Shown here: positions 43,493 to 51,538 of the stretch, in pieces
How positions within the stretch are numbered: position 1 is the first letter of the stretch
Layout of the letters: each line of letters begins with the position of its first letter
Source: Pseudomonas japonica
Lineage (GTDB): Bacteria > Pseudomonadota > Gammaproteobacteria > Pseudomonadales > Pseudomonadaceae
Assembly (NCBI RefSeq): GCF_900188455.1
Contig: NZ_FZOL01000015.1
Location: 110,036 to 174,035 of the forward strand
Length of the DNA stretch: 64,000 bases
Direction: 5' to 3'
Notes under the pieces: model-generated
Told to the model about the DNA's origin: nothing
What the model saw: only the letters and a program-made list of their open reading frames with translations
Databases searched by the model: none
Translations under genes and position numbers: made by a program

Positions 43493-44761
43493 ATGAAAAA
43501 ATTCACACTCGTCAAAAGCACCCTCACCCTCGCGGTTGCCCTGGCCTCTTCCAATCTGCTGGCGAGCGGTTTCGCGCTCAACGAACAAAGCATCAGCGGC
43601 ATGGGTACCGGTTTTGCCGGCCGCTCCTCGTCCGCCGACGATGCCAGCACCGTGTACGGCAACCCGGCCGGCATGTCGCGCCTGAAACGTGAACAGATCA
43701 CCGTCGGCGGCGCTGCCGTGATCGCCAAGACCGACCTCAAGAACGCCCGTGGCACCTTCGGTGGCAGCAACGATGGCGACATGGTTCCGGTGGTTGGCGT
43801 GCCCATGGGCTACTACGTCAAGCCCATCGACGAGCACTGGAGCGTCGGCTTCGGCATGTACGTGCCGTTCGGCCTGATCACCGACTACGAGACCGGCTTC
43901 GCCGGCCGCTACTTCGGCAGCAAATCGGAAGTCCAGGTCGTCACCTTCCAGCCGACCGTCAGCTACGCCTTCAACGACGTGGTGTCGATCGGTTTCGGTC
44001 CGACCATCAACCACATCAAAGGCAGCCTGCAGTCCAATACACTCAACGCCGGCAGCCTGGGCCGCAACGACGGCCAGGTGAAGATCTCCGGTGACGACAC
44101 CGCGGTCGGCTACAACATCGGCATCCTGGTCCAGCCTACCGAGCACACCCGCCTCGGCCTGACCTACCACTCGATGGTGGACTACAAGCTGGAAGGCGAC
44201 ACCAAGATCCAGGGCACTGGCTTCGGCCCCTTCAACGGTGGCAAGTACGACGCCTCGCTGAACATCAAGACCCCGGAATCCGTGGACTTCTCCATCACCC
44301 ACGAGCTGGATGACCAGTGGACCCTCTACGCGGGCAGCACCTGGACCCGCTGGAGCCGCCTGGAAGCCATCACCGTCAAGAACGAGGGCGTCCCGGCGCC
44401 GCTGCGCGCGAACCTGGGCACCATCAGCGAAGAACAGAACTGGCACGACACCTGGGCCCACGCCATCGGCGCGTCCTACAAGGTCAACAAGGAGTGGGTG
44501 CTGCGCACCGGCTTCACCGTCGACCAGTCGCCGACCAACAACGTCAACCGTTCGCCACGCATCCCCACCGGCGATCGCAAGATCTTCAGCATCGGTGCCG
44601 GCTGGAGCCCGACTGACGACATGACCATCGACCTGGCCTACTCCTACCTGTGGGAAGAAGACACCAAGGTCAACCTGCGCGAACCGAGCAAGGGCGCCTA
44701 CAGCGCGACCTACGAAAACAGTGCGCACGGCCTGGGCGCGTCCCTGACCTACCGCTTCTGA
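43493..44761 (+). CDS. FadL-family outer-membrane channel
   Basis: 422-aa outer-membrane beta-barrel for hydrophobic compounds. The signal peptide ends at SSNLLAS, followed by the FadL N-terminal hatch GFALNEQSISGMGTGFAGR and the NPAGMSRL motif. The C-terminus ends in LTYRF, the Phe signature recognised by the BAM complex. By remembered synteny with the glutathione peroxidase/MFS/cob region it may correspond to the P. aeruginosa oxylipin exporter ExFadLO. Long-chain fatty acid uptake is the alternative. Confidence 0.88.
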   Translation: MKKFTLVKSTLTLAVALASSNLLASGFALNEQSISGMGTGFAGRSSSADDASTVYGNPAGMSRLKREQITVGGAAVIAKTDLKNARGTFGGSNDGDMVPVVGVPMGYYVKPIDEHWSVGFGMYVPFGLITDYETGFAGRYFGSKSEVQVVTFQPTVSYAFNDVVSIGFGPTINHIKGSLQSNTLNAGSLGRNDGQVKISGDDTAVGYNIGILVQPTEHTRLGLTYHSMVDYKLEGDTKIQGTGFGPFNGGKYDASLNIKTPESVDFSITHELDDQWTLYAGSTWTRWSRLEAITVKNEGVPAPLRANLGTISEEQNWHDTWAHAIGASYKVNKEWVLRTGFTVDQSPTNNVNRSPRIPTGDRKIFSIGAGWSPTDDMTIDLAYSYLWEEDTKVNLREPSKGAYSATYENSAHGLGASLTYRF

Positions 44762-44783
44762 TCCGCGCTTCGGCTGCATGAAG

Positions 44784-44808
44784 AAACCGCCCTCGCCGGC
44801 GGTTTTTT
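44784..44808 (+). terminator. Terminator after the FadL gene, overlapping the LysR gene end
   Basis: AAACCGCC/GGCGGTTT with a short loop and a run of T residues. The run touches the stop codon of the convergent LysR gene. The complementary A-run means it may work in both directions. Confidence 0.85.
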
Positions 44809-45743
44809 CATGCCCGGGATTTCACCCGCCACTCATCGCCGAGATGCTCCTGCAGGAACGCCATGAAGGCCCGCACCTTCGGCGTCAGGGCAAAGCGATC
44901 AGTGACGCAGAGGTAGATATCCATCGGCTCGGTCTGCGCATAGGCACGGTTGCCGCCGCCATCCTCGAACAGCGGCACCAGCTCGCCACGCTCGAGGAAC
45001 GGCCGGGCAACGAACTCGGCGAGCCGGGTAATGCCACCATCGCGCACGGCCATCTGAGCCAGCACGTCGATATCGTCGCTGATCAGCACATCACCGAACT
45101 CGGCATCGAAACGCAGGCCGTCGCGCACGAAGCCCCAGCGCAGGAAACGCCCGTCCACCGGGTAGCGAAACACCAGGCAACGCCGTTGCTTGAGCTCTTC
45201 GGGGCTCTGCGGCCAGCCCTCGCGCTCCAGGTAGCCAGGCGAGGCGCAACAGATGAAAGGCACCTGAGCGATATGTCGCGCCATCAGCCCATCGTCCAGT
45301 TGCGGGGTGATGCGCAGGCTCACGTCCACGCCCTGCTGCGCATGGTTGACGCGGCTGTCACTCGTAATCAATTCAATTGAAAGCTGCGGATAGAGCGCAC
45401 TGAACCGTGGAATCAACCGCGCCAGCACATGCCGGCCGAACGCCGAAGTGCTGGCGATGCACAGGCGCCCCTGGGGCTCGCTGTCCACCGCGGTGACCGC
45501 CAGTTGCGCCGCCTCCAGGTCGCGCTCGATATGCCGGACCTTGTCGTAGTACAAACTGCCACTGGGGGTCAGCGCCATGCTGCGGGTGGTGCGGGAGAGC
45601 AGTCGCACTTGCAGGTGGGCTTCCAGGCGGGCGATGTTCTGGCTCACCGCCGCAGCGCTCAAACCGAGGCTGCGGGCGCCACCCGCGATGCTGCCGGCTT
45701 CGACCACCTTGATGAAACTCTTGATCAGACCCAGCAGGTTCAC
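44808..45743 (-). CDS. LysR-family transcriptional regulator
   Basis: 311-aa regulator of the DmlR/AaeR-like group: helix-turn-helix at about residues 15-40 (GSIAGGARSLGLSAAAVSQNIARLE) and a C-terminal periplasmic-binding-like effector domain. It is divergent from the small DUF2798 membrane protein, its likely target. Effector unknown. Confidence 0.88.
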   Translation of the reverse strand: MNLLGLIKSFIKVVEAGSIAGGARSLGLSAAAVSQNIARLEAHLQVRLLSRTTRSMALTPSGSLYYDKVRHIERDLEAAQLAVTAVDSEPQGRLCIASTSAFGRHVLARLIPRFSALYPQLSIELITSDSRVNHAQQGVDVSLRITPQLDDGLMARHIAQVPFICCASPGYLEREGWPQSPEELKQRRCLVFRYPVDGRFLRWGFVRDGLRFDAEFGDVLISDDIDVLAQMAVRDGGITRLAEFVARPFLERGELVPLFEDGGGNRAYAQTEPMDIYLCVTDRFALTPKVRAFMAFLQEHLGDEWRVKSRA

Positions 45744-45864
45744 GGACGGCCTCGGCGAGAATTCGTAAGATTCTCTTTATAAAGACCTAATCCGCGAGCG
45801 TCTACCTGCCTGGCGACCGCCTTGTTAACCTGCGCCGACTCACTGAACCCTTCGAGGAAGTCGC

Positions 45865-46125
45865 ATGCATTCACCGGCAACCGGTCGCAGCCTGAAACTC
45901 GGCGTTCGCGCCACCCCCTATGTCTTCGCCTTCTACATGTCGTCGATCATGGCGATGCTGATGTGCTTCGTGATCACCGCGGCCAACAGCGGCCTCGGCG
46001 AGCAGTACCTGAGCAATGTGCTGAAGGCCTACCAACTGGCCATGCCGGTGGCCTTCGCCTGCGTACTGGTGGTGCGACCGATCGTGGTCAGGCTGGTGGC
46101 CCTGACGGTGCATCCGCACAAATGA
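45865..46125 (+). CDS. DUF2798-family small membrane protein
   Basis: 86-aa protein with two membrane helices (YVFAFYMSSIMAMLMCFVITAAN and AYQLAMPVAFACVLVVRPIVVRLV), the pattern of DUF2798. It lies 120 bases from the divergent LysR regulator, which probably controls it. Function unknown in the family. Convergent with the glutathione peroxidase gene, one base apart. Confidence 0.8.
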   Translation: MHSPATGRSLKLGVRATPYVFAFYMSSIMAMLMCFVITAANSGLGEQYLSNVLKAYQLAMPVAFACVLVVRPIVVRLVALTVHPHK

Positions 46126-46126
46126 A

Positions 46127-46675
46127 TCAGGGCCGGGAGGCGATGGCCTTGTCGATGGCCGCGCGGAACTCCGGATCGTCCGGCTTGGTCAGGCTGGAGA
46201 AACTGGCCACCACCTTGCCCTGGCGGTCGACCACGTATTTGTAGAAGTTCCATTTCGGCGCAGCACTCTGCCGCGCCAGCTCCCTGAACAGCGGCGTGGC
46301 ATCGGCACCGCGCACCGGCTGCGCTTCGGTCATGGTGAAGGTGACGCCGTAGTTGGCGTAGCAGACCTTGGCGGTCTTGGCGCTGTCGGCGTCTTCCTGC
46401 TTGAAGTCATTGGACGGCACGCCGAGCATTTCCAGGCCCTTGCCGTGGTACTCCTTGTAGACCGCCTCAAGGCCTTCGAACTGCGGGGCGAAACCGCAGT
46501 AGCTGGCGGTGTTGACCACTACCAGCGGCTTGCCGCCGAACTGCTGGCAGAGGTCGACAGGTTGCTTGTTGCCCAGCTTGGGCAGATCACCCTGAAGCAG
46601 GGCCGGGCAGCCATCGGCCAGGGCCAGGCCGCTGAAGCCAAGGGCAACAGCGGCGATCAACAGGCGTGCATGCAT
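46127..46675 (-). CDS. Periplasmic glutathione peroxidase-like thiol peroxidase
   Basis: 182-aa GPx-family peroxidase with a signal peptide (MHARLLIAAVALGFSGLALA). The redox Cys is C60 in NTASYCGFAPQFEGLEAVY. The catalytic Trp/Asn block appears as APKWNFYKYVVDRQGKVV. In bacteria such enzymes usually take electrons from thioredoxin-like proteins rather than glutathione. Periplasmic location follows from the signal peptide. Confidence 0.9.
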   Translation of the reverse strand: MHARLLIAAVALGFSGLALADGCPALLQGDLPKLGNKQPVDLCQQFGGKPLVVVNTASYCGFAPQFEGLEAVYKEYHGKGLEMLGVPSNDFKQEDADSAKTAKVCYANYGVTFTMTEAQPVRGADATPLFRELARQSAAPKWNFYKYVVDRQGKVVASFSSLTKPDDPEFRAAIDKAIASRP

Positions 46676-46714
46676 GACGATTCTCCATTCGTTGTACGAA
46701 GGATCAGCCTACGC

Positions 46715-46837
46715 CTAACAGACGCCCATGCCCAACTGCATCAGCGCCAGACCGCCACGCTGCCAGCCCCACCAGACCAGCCCCAGCAGCACGGCCGCCA
46801 CGACCAGCGCGGCCAACCAGGCACGGTAGCGGCTCAT
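46715..46837 (-). CDS. 40-aa membrane peptide coupled to the MFS gene
   Basis: A 40-aa frame starts at an ATG overlapping the MFS stop (ATGA). It encodes one membrane helix (WLAALVVAAVLLGLVWWGW) and a conserved-looking tail GGLALMQLGMGVC ending in Cys. Coupled translation and a single clean helix support a real gene. A role as an accessory subunit of the transporter is a guess. Confidence 0.6.
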   Translation of the reverse strand: MSRYRAWLAALVVAAVLLGLVWWGWQRGGLALMQLGMGVC

Positions 46838-48036
46838 GCCGACGCGGCCTGCAGGCGCGCCACCGGACGCTCGCGTACCGGCCAGTTCAGCGCACCCGCC
46901 AGCAGGCTGAGGAGGATCGCAATCTGCCAGACAAGGTCGTAGTTGCCGGTCTGGTCATAGACCACCCCGCCCAGCCAGCCGCCGAGGAAAGCCCCCAGCT
47001 GGTGGAAGAGGAAAACGATGCCGCCGAGCATGGACAGGTTGCGCACACCGAACAGGGTCGCCACGGTGCCGTTGGTCAAGGGCACGGTGGAGAGCCACAG
47101 CAGGCCCATGGCAATACCGAACAGGTAAGCGCTGAAGGTGGTGATCGGTGCCCACAGGAACAACACGATGACCACCGCGCGCAGCAGGTACAGCGCGGTC
47201 AGCAGACGCGGCTTGGACATCCGCCCACCCAGCCAGCCGGCGGTGTAGGTGCCGACGATATTGAACAGGCCGACCAGCGCCAGCACCGTGGTCCCGGTGG
47301 TCGCCGGCAGGTGCTGGTCGACCAGGTAGGCCGGCAGGTGCACGCCGATGAACACCACCTGGAAGCCACAGACGAAGAAGCCCAGGGCAAGCAACCAGAA
47401 ACCGGAATGGGTGCAGGCTTCGCGCAGCGCTTCGCCCAGGGTCTGTTCATGGCCCAGGGTCGGCAGCGGCCGATCCTTGAGCAGGCTCACCAGCGGCACG
47501 ATGAAGGCCACCATCAGACCCAGCACCAGCAGGGCCAGCGACCAGCCCAGCCAGTTGATCAGGCCGAGGGTGCCGGGCAGCATGGCGAACTGGCCGAAGG
47601 AGCCGGCGGCGCTGGCGATGCCCATGGCCAGGCTGCGTTTTTCCGGCGCCACGGCACGGCCGACCACACCGAGAATCACCGAGAACGACGTACCGGACAG
47701 ACCGATGCCGATCAGCAGGCCGGCGCTGAGGGACAACGACACCGGTGAATCCGACAGGCCCATCAGGACCAGACCCACGGCGTAGAGAATGCCGCCGATG
47801 ATCACCACCTTGCCGGCACCGAGGCGATCGGCCAGGGCCCCGGCGAAGGGCTGGGCCAGGCCCCATATCAGGTTCTGCAGGGCGATGGCGAAGGCGAACA
47901 CGCCGCGACCCCAGCCGAATTCGGCGCTCATCGGCGCGAGGAACAGGCCGAAGCCGTGGCGCACGCCCAGCGACAGGGCGAGGATCAAGGCCGCGCCGAG
48001 GAGGATCCAGCCACTGGTACGCCATATGGAAGTCAT
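46834..48036 (-). CDS. MFS transporter (oxalate/formate or monocarboxylate-type)
   Basis: 400-aa 12-helix major facilitator protein. The opening GWILLGAALILALSLGVRHGFGLFLAPMS and the loop GALADRLGAGKVVIIGG match the OFA/monocarboxylate-like branch. It lies downstream of a MarR gene, with a 32-base palindrome between them, so it is probably a regulated efflux pump or carboxylate transporter. Substrate unknown. Confidence 0.87.
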   Translation of the reverse strand: MTSIWRTSGWILLGAALILALSLGVRHGFGLFLAPMSAEFGWGRGVFAFAIALQNLIWGLAQPFAGALADRLGAGKVVIIGGILYAVGLVLMGLSDSPVSLSLSAGLLIGIGLSGTSFSVILGVVGRAVAPEKRSLAMGIASAAGSFGQFAMLPGTLGLINWLGWSLALLVLGLMVAFIVPLVSLLKDRPLPTLGHEQTLGEALREACTHSGFWLLALGFFVCGFQVVFIGVHLPAYLVDQHLPATTGTTVLALVGLFNIVGTYTAGWLGGRMSKPRLLTALYLLRAVVIVLFLWAPITTFSAYLFGIAMGLLWLSTVPLTNGTVATLFGVRNLSMLGGIVFLFHQLGAFLGGWLGGVVYDQTGNYDLVWQIAILLSLLAGALNWPVRERPVARLQAASA

Positions 48037-48055
48037 GTGTTCTTCTCTCCTGTGG

Positions 48056-48087
48056 CGCCATAAGCGGGTATATACCCGTTTATGGCG
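48056..48087. promoter_or_regulatory. 32-base near-perfect palindrome, MarR operator upstream of MFS gene
   Basis: Centred on CGGGTATATACCCG (48065-48078), flanked by CGCCATAA and TTATGGCG; only one pair is off. The TATATA core could serve as the -10 of an MFS promoter. The partial sequence GTATATACCCG recurs at the MarR start. Confidence 0.65.
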
Positions 48088-48097
48088 GTGAAAAAAT

Positions 48098-48502
48098 TCA
48101 GGCCAACTGCTTCAGCAGACGGATCAGTTCATCGCGCTGTGCTTCACCCAGGCTTTCGACCAGGCTGGCCTGGGCCTTTTCCCAGGCTGGCTCGGCACTG
48201 CGCACACGCTCCGCACCCTCGGCGGTGAGCAGGACCACGCGGTTGCGCAGATCCTCGCCTTCGATCAGCGACACCAGGCCCTCCGCCTCCAGCACCTTGA
48301 GATTGCGCCCCAGGGTACTGCGGTCCAGGCCCATGGCGTCGGCGAGGATCGAAATGCTCGGCCGATCGAGGCGTTGCAGATGCCGCAGCAGGGAAAACTG
48401 GGCGACATTGATCCCGGAGCCTTCGAGGGCTTCGTCGTAGTGTCGGCTCACCTCACGGGCAGCACGACGCAGGTGAGTGCAGATGCAGGTACTGGTCAAC
48501 AT
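48098..48502 (-). CDS. MarR-family transcriptional regulator
   Basis: 134-aa winged-helix regulator (helix-turn-helix in RPSISILADAMGLDRSTLGRNLKVLEAEGLV, about residues 43-74; wing GEDLRNRVVLLT). The start MLTSTCICTHLRRAAR is chosen: homology begins here and the promoter/operator lies directly upstream, which excludes the longer frame. CICTH holds cysteines near the N-terminus that could sense oxidants. It probably represses itself and the MFS gene. Confidence 0.88.
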   Translation of the reverse strand: MLTSTCICTHLRRAAREVSRHYDEALEGSGINVAQFSLLRHLQRLDRPSISILADAMGLDRSTLGRNLKVLEAEGLVSLIEGEDLRNRVVLLTAEGAERVRSAEPAWEKAQASLVESLGEAQRDELIRLLKQLA

Positions 48503-48507
48503 GGATA

Positions 48508-48541
48508 CGTGTATATACCCGCATAAGACGTGACGCAAGGG
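48508..48541 (-). promoter_or_regulatory. MarR promoter with overlapping operator, near-leaderless start
   Basis: Minus strand TTGCGT, 17-base spacer, TATACA; the -10 is inside GGGTATATAC, the half-palindrome shared with the operator at 48065-48078. TATACA ends only 7 bases before the MarR ATG, and no ribosome-binding site is visible, so the mRNA may begin at or next to the start codon. Confidence 0.5.
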
Positions 48542-48557
48542 AAAGTTACTGAATATT

Positions 48558-49301
48558 TCAAGCGCAAGACAGGGCCAGCGCGAGCAAAACCGCGAGTTCA
48601 AGCAGCTCCAGCAAAGCGCCGGCGGTGTCGCCGGTGGTTCCGCCGAGGCGGCGCAGCATCGAACGGCGCAGGAGGTAGAAGGTCACCAGGCCCACCGCCA
48701 TTGCCAGCACGCCGCCCAGCCACAGGCAGGCGGCGGCGGTCAGGGCCAGCACCCAGGTCGCCGCGCGCCGTGGCAGGTGCTCGGCCAACGCCTGGCCGAG
48801 CCCGCCGGGACGCACGTAGGGCGTGGTGAGAAACAGCGCCAGCATGGCTGCCCGCCCCACGACAGGCGCCAGCACCAGCAGCATGCCCTGCCCCGCCTCG
48901 ACCAATGCCAGCAGGGCGGAGAACTTGAGCAGCAGCACCAGCACCAGGGTAACCACGGCGATCGGCCCGCTGCGCGGGTCCTTCATGATCAGCAGGGTGC
49001 GTTCGCGATCGCCGAAGCCACCGAGCCAGGCATCGGCGCTGTCGGCCAGGCCATCCAGGTGCAGGCCACCGCTGAGCAGCACCCAGGCACTGAGCAGCAG
49101 GGCGGCATGGAGCAGTGGTTGGGTGCCCTGCAGCAAGACATTCAGGCCCCAGAGCAGCACGCCGAAGAGCAGCCCCACCAGCGGATAGAACAGCAGCGAG
49201 CGCCCGGTTTGCCGGGGCTCGGGCATGCCCGGCAGGGTCACCGGCAGGCTGCTGAGAAATTGCAGGGCGATCCAGAAGGGCAGCACGGGTGTTCCTCTCA
49301 T
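48558..49301 (-). CDS. cobS: Adenosylcobinamide-GDP ribazoletransferase (cobalamin synthase)
   Basis: 247-aa integral membrane enzyme joining AdoCbi-GDP and alpha-ribazole (or its phosphate), the last assembly step. Family marks SLLFYPLVGLLFG, GGLHLDGLADSADAW and KDPRSGPIAVV (metal/substrate loop) are present, with about six membrane helices. Last gene of the cob operon. It is separated from cobC by 86 bases containing an inverted repeat. Called cobV in the P. denitrificans naming. Confidence 0.94.
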   Translation of the reverse strand: MRGTPVLPFWIALQFLSSLPVTLPGMPEPRQTGRSLLFYPLVGLLFGVLLWGLNVLLQGTQPLLHAALLLSAWVLLSGGLHLDGLADSADAWLGGFGDRERTLLIMKDPRSGPIAVVTLVLVLLLKFSALLALVEAGQGMLLVLAPVVGRAAMLALFLTTPYVRPGGLGQALAEHLPRRAATWVLALTAAACLWLGGVLAMAVGLVTFYLLRRSMLRRLGGTTGDTAGALLELLELAVLLALALSCA

Positions 49302-49322
49302 TGAATCGTTGGTATGACCACC

Positions 49323-49369
49323 GGCCTCATCGCTGACAAGCGGAACGCCGCCCGGCCAGCGATGAGGCC
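49323..49369. repeat. Inverted repeat between cobC and cobS
   Basis: GGCCTCATCGCT (49323-49334) and AGCGATGAGGCC (49358-49369) are exact complements, 23 bases apart, in the only sizeable gap inside the cob operon. It could lower or process the cobS end of the transcript. Confidence 0.6.
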
Positions 49370-49387
49370 TTCACTTGCAACAGCGCA

Positions 49388-49966
49388 TCAGGAACCCGGC
49401 GACATTTCCAGCAGCCCACCACCCGCCTCCACCCGCAGCCGATGCAAGGCGCCATGTGCAACCTGCACCTGCAGCAATTGCTCCCGCGGCAACCCTCGGG
49501 CCCGCGCCAACAACAGGCGCATCACCCCGCCATGGGTCACCAGCAGCACCCGCTCGCCGGCATGGGCCGCGTGCAGCCGACCCAGAGCCTCCAGCACGCG
49601 GACGGCAAAGGCCTCCACCGCCTCGCCATTGGGCGGAGTGAAGCCATAGGGATCATTCCAGAACTGCCCAAGCGCCTGCTCATGATCGACCATCAGCTCG
49701 GCCGCGCTGCGCCCTTCCCAGTCGCCGAAATGCAATTCCCGCAGGCCCGGCTCCAGCGCCAGTGGCAGTTGCAGCTGTTGCGCCAGGCGCTCGGCAAACC
49801 GCGCACAGCGCTGCAATGGCGAACTGACCAGCCGATCCCACGGCCCGCTCCCCTCCACCGCCGTGTGCATCTGCGCCCAGCCCTGTTCGGTCAGCGCATC
49901 GTCGAGGCTGCCGCGAAAGCCACCGCCCAGCTCGGTCTCGCCGTGGCGCAACAGGTCGAGGATCAT
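49388..49966 (-). CDS. cobC: Alpha-ribazole phosphatase (histidine phosphatase family)
   Basis: 192-aa phosphoglycerate-mutase-like phosphatase; phospho-His motif LLRHGET (H8) at the N-terminus and second His in VTHGGVMR. It removes phosphate from alpha-ribazole-5'-phosphate or the cobalamin phosphate in lower-ligand assembly. The start ATG overlaps the cobT stop. Confidence 0.9.
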   Translation of the reverse strand: MILDLLRHGETELGGGFRGSLDDALTEQGWAQMHTAVEGSGPWDRLVSSPLQRCARFAERLAQQLQLPLALEPGLRELHFGDWEGRSAAELMVDHEQALGQFWNDPYGFTPPNGEAVEAFAVRVLEALGRLHAAHAGERVLLVTHGGVMRLLLARARGLPREQLLQVQVAHGALHRLRVEAGGGLLEMSPGS

Positions 49967-51018
49967 GCCGGACGATCCGCCACCGCGGCTTCGGCGAATG
50001 TCGCCATCTGCCCGTGCAGCGCGCAGGCCAGGCGCAGCAACGGCACCGCCAGCGCCGCGCCGCTGCCTTCGCCAAGACGCAGGCCGAGTTCCAGCAGCGG
50101 TTCGCCGTGCAGCTCGGCGAGCAGCCGCCGATGCCCCGGCTCGGCACCCCGATGGGCAAACAACAGCCAAGGCCGGCAGCCCGGGTTGAGACGCACCGCC
50201 AGCAACGCCGCCACCGTGCAGATGAACCCATCCACCAGCACCGCCACGCCCTCCTGGGCGCAGGCCAGATAGGCGCCCGCCAGCGCGGCGATCTCCAGAC
50301 CACCGACCCGCAGCATGGCCTGGAACGGATCGAGCGTGGCGCCGGCATGAAGAAGCAGCGCCGCCTCGATCACTTCGGCCTTGTGGCGAACGCCGACGGC
50401 ATCCAGCCCGGTACCGGGACCGCTCAGTTCGCTGGCCGGGCAATCGAGCAAGGCGCAGGCCAGGGCACTGGCCGCGGTGGTATTGCCGATCCCCATCTCG
50501 CCACCGATGAACAGCCGCGCGCCTGCCGCCAGCGCGCGCAGGGCACTGTCGCGTCCGGCCTGCAGGGCGCGATGGCCCTGGGCCTCGGTCATGGCCGCGG
50601 TGCGGGCGAAATTGGCCGTGCCCGCGGCGATCCGCTCGTGACGCACGCCCGGCAGGTCGAGCGCCAGGTTCACCGTCCCCAGGTCCACCACTTCCAGCCG
50701 CGCATCCAGTTGCCGGGCCAGGACGCTGATGGCCGCGCCACCACTGACGAAATTGAGCAGCATCTGTCCGGTGACTTCCTGCGGATAGGCGGAAATCCCC
50801 TCGGCCACCACACCGTGATCGCCGGCGAAGATGCTGATCCAGACCTGATCCAGGCCCGGCTTGAGCTGCCCCTGCAGCGCCGCCAGCTCCACCGCCACCT
50901 GCTCCAGACGGCCCAGCGAGCCGGCCGGCTTGGTCAACTGTTGCTGGCGCGCGAACGCCTCGACACGCACCTGCTCGTCCGCCACGCGGCACGCATTCAG
51001 CCACCAGGACTGGGTCAT
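49963..51018 (-). CDS. cobT: Nicotinate-nucleotide-dimethylbenzimidazole phosphoribosyltransferase
   Basis: 351-aa enzyme that transfers ribose-5-phosphate from nicotinate mononucleotide to dimethylbenzimidazole. Characteristic blocks are KPAGSLGRLE, FAGDHGVVAEGISAYPQEVT, GEMGIGNTTAASAL and the nucleotide loop GPGTGLD. It supplies activated lower ligand with BluB's product. Overlaps both neighbours by 4 bases. Confidence 0.95.
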   Translation of the reverse strand: MTQSWWLNACRVADEQVRVEAFARQQQLTKPAGSLGRLEQVAVELAALQGQLKPGLDQVWISIFAGDHGVVAEGISAYPQEVTGQMLLNFVSGGAAISVLARQLDARLEVVDLGTVNLALDLPGVRHERIAAGTANFARTAAMTEAQGHRALQAGRDSALRALAAGARLFIGGEMGIGNTTAASALACALLDCPASELSGPGTGLDAVGVRHKAEVIEAALLLHAGATLDPFQAMLRVGGLEIAALAGAYLACAQEGVAVLVDGFICTVAALLAVRLNPGCRPWLLFAHRGAEPGHRRLLAELHGEPLLELGLRLGEGSGAALAVPLLRLACALHGQMATFAEAAVADRPA

Positions 51019-51536
51019 GATTCGGTTCCTTTGAGGTAAAGCGGCAGGCCGGCGACGGTGAGGATCACCCGCTGGCAACGTTCGGCGACCGCCTGGTGCA
51101 ACCAGCCGGCCTCATCGACGTAACGTCGGGTCAGTTCGCCCAGGGGCACCACGCCCAGGCCGGTTTCGTTGCTGACCAGGATGATTTCCCCCGGCAGCTC
51201 GTCCAGGCAGGCCAGCAGCGCGTCGCGCTCGGCGGCCAGGCGCGCCGGGTCGTCGAGCATCAGCAGATTGGTCAGCCACAGGGTCAGGCAGTCCACCAGC
51301 AGGCAGCGTCCGGCGTCGGCTTCGGCACGCAGCACCCGGGCCAGGGCCAGCGGCTCCTCGATCAACGCCCATTCGGCCGGACGCCGCTCGCGGTGCAGTT
51401 GCACCCGTGCGTTCATTTCACCGTCCAGCGGCTCGCTGGTCGCGATGTAGGTCACCGCCAGGCCGCTGGCCACGGCACGTTGTTCGGCCAGGCGGCTCTT
51501 GCCGGAACGGGCACCGCCGAGGATCAGGTTGAGCAT
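51015..51536 (-). CDS. cobU: Adenosylcobinamide kinase / AdoCbi-phosphate guanylyltransferase
   Basis: 173-aa bifunctional enzyme (CobU, also called CobP) that phosphorylates AdoCbi and then adds GMP. P-loop GGARSGKS at residues 7-14. LVDCLTLWLTNLL and VSNETGLGVVP are typical later motifs. The start MLNLILGG is 2 bases after the cobQ stop. Confidence 0.94.
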   Translation of the reverse strand: MLNLILGGARSGKSRLAEQRAVASGLAVTYIATSEPLDGEMNARVQLHRERRPAEWALIEEPLALARVLRAEADAGRCLLVDCLTLWLTNLLMLDDPARLAAERDALLACLDELPGEIILVSNETGLGVVPLGELTRRYVDEAGWLHQAVAERCQRVILTVAGLPLYLKGTES

Positions 51537-51538
51537 GT

